Assembly: GCA_947378785.1 (NCBI GenBank)
Contig: CANCLK010000029.1
Coordinates: forward strand, 1 to 36,172
Direction: 5' to 3'
From: Comamonadaceae bacterium
GTDB lineage: Bacteria; Pseudomonadota; Gammaproteobacteria; Burkholderiales; Burkholderiaceae_C
DNA length: 36,172 nucleotides
Shown here: piece after piece, positions 34,324-36,172 of the stretch
How the letters are laid out: each line of letters begins with the position of its first letter
How positions within the stretch are numbered: the first letter of the stretch is position 1
Notes under the pieces: generated by a model
Databases searched by the model: none
Seen by the model: only the letters and a program-made list of their open reading frames with translations
Told to the model about the DNA's origin: nothing
Position numbers and translations under genes: made by a program

Positions 34324-35247
34324 TCAGAGATTGAGCATCAGCTTGAGGTTTTGCACCGCGGCACCCGAGGCACCCTTGCCCAAATTGTCGAGCCGAGCCA
34401 TCACCACGGCGTGGCGGTGCTCTTCATTGCCAAAGACGCGCAGCTCTAGCTGGTTGGTGTCGTTGAGTGCCGTGGCGTCGAGCTTGCCGGACGCCGTGGC
34501 TGGCTCGACGGTGACCCATTCGCTGCCGGCGTAGTGCTCAGCCAGCGTCTGCTCCAGCTTGGCGGCAGTCGGCCGACCCGGCAACAAATCAAGGTGCAGC
34601 GGCAGTTGCACCAGCATGCCTTGACGGAAGTTACCGACCGAGGGAATGAAGATGGGGCGGCGGGTGAGACCGGTGTAGCAGGTGATCTCGGCCAAGTGTT
34701 TGTGCGCCAAGCCGAGCGCGTAGACCTCAAACAAAGGGGCCGTGCCCGCTTCGTAGGCTTCGATCATGCTGCGGCCGCCACCGGAATAGCCACTCACGGC
34801 GGGCAGGGCCAGCGGAAAGTCTTTCGGCAGCAATCCGGCATCCACCAGCGGGCGAATCATCGCGATGGCGCCAGTGGCGTAGCAGCCGGGGTTTGACACG
34901 CGGGTGGCTTGTTGCACGGCGGCTTTTTGGCCGGCGGTGAGTTCCGGGAAACCAAAGACCCAGCCTGGTGCAGTGCGGTGCGCGGTTGAGGCGTCAATGA
35001 TCTTTGGACCCGGTTGGCCCGTGCGCAGGGCCAGCGCGTCGATCATGGCCACCGATTCGCGCGCAGCGTCGTCGTGCAGGCACAAAATAACGACATCGAC
35101 GCCAGCCATCAGTGCGGCCTTGGCGTTGACGTCTTTGCGCAGCTCAGGCGCAATGCTGATCAGTTCAATCTGGGGCATGGACTGCAGGCGTTCGCGAATT
35201 TGCAGGCCTGTGGTGCCCGCCTCACCATCAATAAAGACCTTGGCCAT
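34324..35247 (-). CDS. argC: N-acetyl-gamma-glutamyl-phosphate reductase, type 2
   Basis: ArgC reduces N-acetylglutamyl phosphate to the semialdehyde in arginine synthesis, with NADPH. The 307-residue length and sequence mark the shorter type-2 group: [18 protein letters not shown] at the nucleotide site, [10 protein letters not shown], then [18 protein letters not shown] with catalytic Cys122 and the [15 protein letters not shown] block. A good Shine-Dalgarno (GAGGA) precedes the ATG. It lies 117 bases upstream of yajC on the same strand and diverges from sucC. Confidence 0.95.
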   Translation of the reverse strand: MAKVFIDGEAGTTGLQIRERLQSMPQIELISIAPELRKDVNAKAALMAGVDVVILCLHDDAARESVAMIDALALRTGQPGPKIIDASTAHRTAPGWVFGFPELTAGQKAAVQQATRVSNPGCYATGAIAMIRPLVDAGLLPKDFPLALPAVSGYSGGGRSMIEAYEAGTAPLFEVYALGLAHKHLAEITCYTGLTRRPIFIPSVGNFRQGMLVQLPLHLDLLPGRPTAAKLEQTLAEHYAGSEWVTVEPATASGKLDATALNDTNQLELRVFGNEEHRHAVVMARLDNLGKGASGAAVQNLKLMLNL

Positions 35248-35267
35248 GGAATTTCCTCAAAATGGGG

Positions 35268-35280
35268 GTGTAAGTTACAC
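35268..35280. promoter_or_regulatory. Palindrome in the argC/sucC divergent gap
   Basis: GTGTAA-G-TTACAC is a perfect inverted repeat around one base, placed 21 bases upstream of argC and about 95 bases upstream of sucC. Its form suits a dimeric regulator; which one is unknown. It overlaps the region where the argC promoter should lie, so repression of argC is the simplest guess. Confidence 0.4.
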
Positions 35281-35374
35281 GCAATTATGGTGCGTTGCAG
35301 CATGATACAGTCGTCGGTTGTTGAGCTCAGCACCCGCTAGAGCCCCCCCTTCACTGATTCCTGAAAGCTATTTC

Positions 35375-36172
35375 ATGAAAATTCACGAGTACCAAGGCAA
35401 GGAAATCTTGCGTCAATTCGGTGTGCCCGTTCCGCGCGGTATTCCTGCATTCACCGTGCAGGAGGCCGTCGAAGCCGCACAAAAACTCGGCGGCCCGGTG
35501 TGGGTTGTCAAGGCACAGATTCATGCGGGTGGTCGTGGCAAAGGTGGCGGCGTCAAGGTTGCGAAGACCATTGAAGACGTCAAGCGCATCGCTGGCGAGA
35601 TCTTGGGCATGCAGCTGAAAACCCATCAGACGGGCCCCGAAGGCCAGAAGGTTCGCCGCCTCTACATAGAAGACGGTGCCGACATCCAGAAGGAATACTA
35701 CGTTTCCCTCGTGACCGACCGCGCCACGCAAAAAGTGGCCTTCATCGCGTCGAGCGAAGGCGGCATGGACATCGAAGAGGTCGCCCATTCGACCCCCGAG
35801 AAAATCATCACCGAGTTCATCGACCCGCTGACGGGTCTGGGCGAAGCACAAGCCATCAAGATCGCCAACGCGATTGGCCTGCCGGCTGAGTCCACCGCCC
35901 AAGCCGTCGACATCTTCCAAAAGCTCTACAAGTGCTACATGGACACCGACGCATCACTGGTTGAGATCAACCCGTTGAACCGCAACAGCAAGAATGAGCT
36001 GATGGCGCTGGACGCCAAGTTCAACTTTGACCCGAACGCGCTTTTCCGCCACGCAGACATCGTCGCCTACCGCGATCTGGACGAAGAAGATGCCGCTGAA
36101 GTCGAAGCCAGCAAGTTCGACTTGGCCTACATCAGCCTCGACGGCAACATCGGTTGCCTGGTCAACGGCGCC
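35375..36172 (+). CDS. sucC: Succinate-CoA ligase (ADP-forming) beta subunit, N-terminal part (cut by window end)
   Basis: SucC with SucD makes succinate, CoA and a nucleotide triphosphate in the TCA cycle. The frame from the ATG at 35375 stays open to the last base, giving 266 of about 387 residues. The ATP-grasp N-terminus is clear: [42 protein letters not shown] (Lys46 and the Gly-rich loop), [24 protein letters not shown] and the terminal [16 protein letters not shown] malate-CoA ligase MtkA is a less likely alternative. sucD should follow beyond the window. Confidence 0.95.
   Translation, partial: MKIHEYQGKEILRQFGVPVPRGIPAFTVQEAVEAAQKLGGPVWVVKAQIHAGGRGKGGGVKVAKTIEDVKRIAGEILGMQLKTHQTGPEGQKVRRLYIEDGADIQKEYYVSLVTDRATQKVAFIASSEGGMDIEEVAHSTPEKIITEFIDPLTGLGEAQAIKIANAIGLPAESTAQAVDIFQKLYKCYMDTDASLVEINPLNRNSKNELMALDAKFNFDPNALFRHADIVAYRDLDEEDAAEVEASKFDLAYISLDGNIGCLVNGA

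Overview
The window looks like a chromosomal core segment of a GC-rich betaproteobacterium, most likely order Burkholderiales and probably Comamonadaceae. This rests on protein character and gene order: a pgk/pyk/fba/purC/purE/purK/tsaC set on one strand, tsaB-rimI-UDG-like, def-fmt facing dprA-smg, yajC-secD-secF, and a type-2 ArgC. The genus cannot be fixed from sequence alone. I see no rRNA, tRNA, CRISPR array, prophage or intact insertion sequence.

Layout. Positions 1-1755 (+): a tightly overlapping three-gene operon, with an aconitase/LeuC-like large subunit (cut by the window edge), a LeuD-like small subunit and an isocitrate-lyase/PEP-mutase-superfamily lyase. Positions 1779-5603: pyrF (-), a DMT exporter (+), then tsaB-rimI-UDG-like (-). 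Positions 5672-8241 (+): dacB (PBP4-type) and an LLM flavin oxidoreductase. Positions 8216-10959 (-): purE-purK-tsaC. Positions 11113-20003: a CnoX-like thioredoxin (+), a cluster of REP-like repeats, an HME-RND efflux operon (outer-membrane factor, lipoprotein adaptor, pump; -) and a divergent OmpR-type response regulator plus TctE/QseC-like sensor kinase (+). Positions 20010-26262 (-): purC, fba, pyk and pgk, with a fatty acid desaturase (+) between pyk and pgk and a possible MITE between fba and pyk. Positions 26348-28967 (-): def-fmt-azlC-azlD. Positions 29149-30884 (+): dprA-smg. Positions 30896-35247 (-): argC, yajC, secD, secF. Position 35375 to the end (+): sucC, cut by the window edge.

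How the genes work together. Glycolysis (pgk, fba, pyk), purine synthesis (purE, purK, purC), pyrimidine synthesis (pyrF), arginine synthesis (argC) and the TCA cycle (sucC) make up the metabolic core. tsaB and tsaC both serve t6A modification of tRNA. def and fmt handle the N-formyl group of initiator Met. YajC/SecD/SecF assist protein export.

The points most worth a second look are: (1) secD carries an in-frame TAA at codon 493 with reading resuming in the same frame; (2) the LeuC/LeuD-like plus lyase operon has altered active-site motifs and no obvious known pathway; (3) an FNR/ANR-type box sits at the class-II spacing before an oxygen-dependent desaturase; (4) an efflux/two-component module appears to split a purine/glycolysis gene set and is edged by REP-like repeats; (5) several palindromes and a 15-codon leader ORF overlapping the dprA start have no assigned role.
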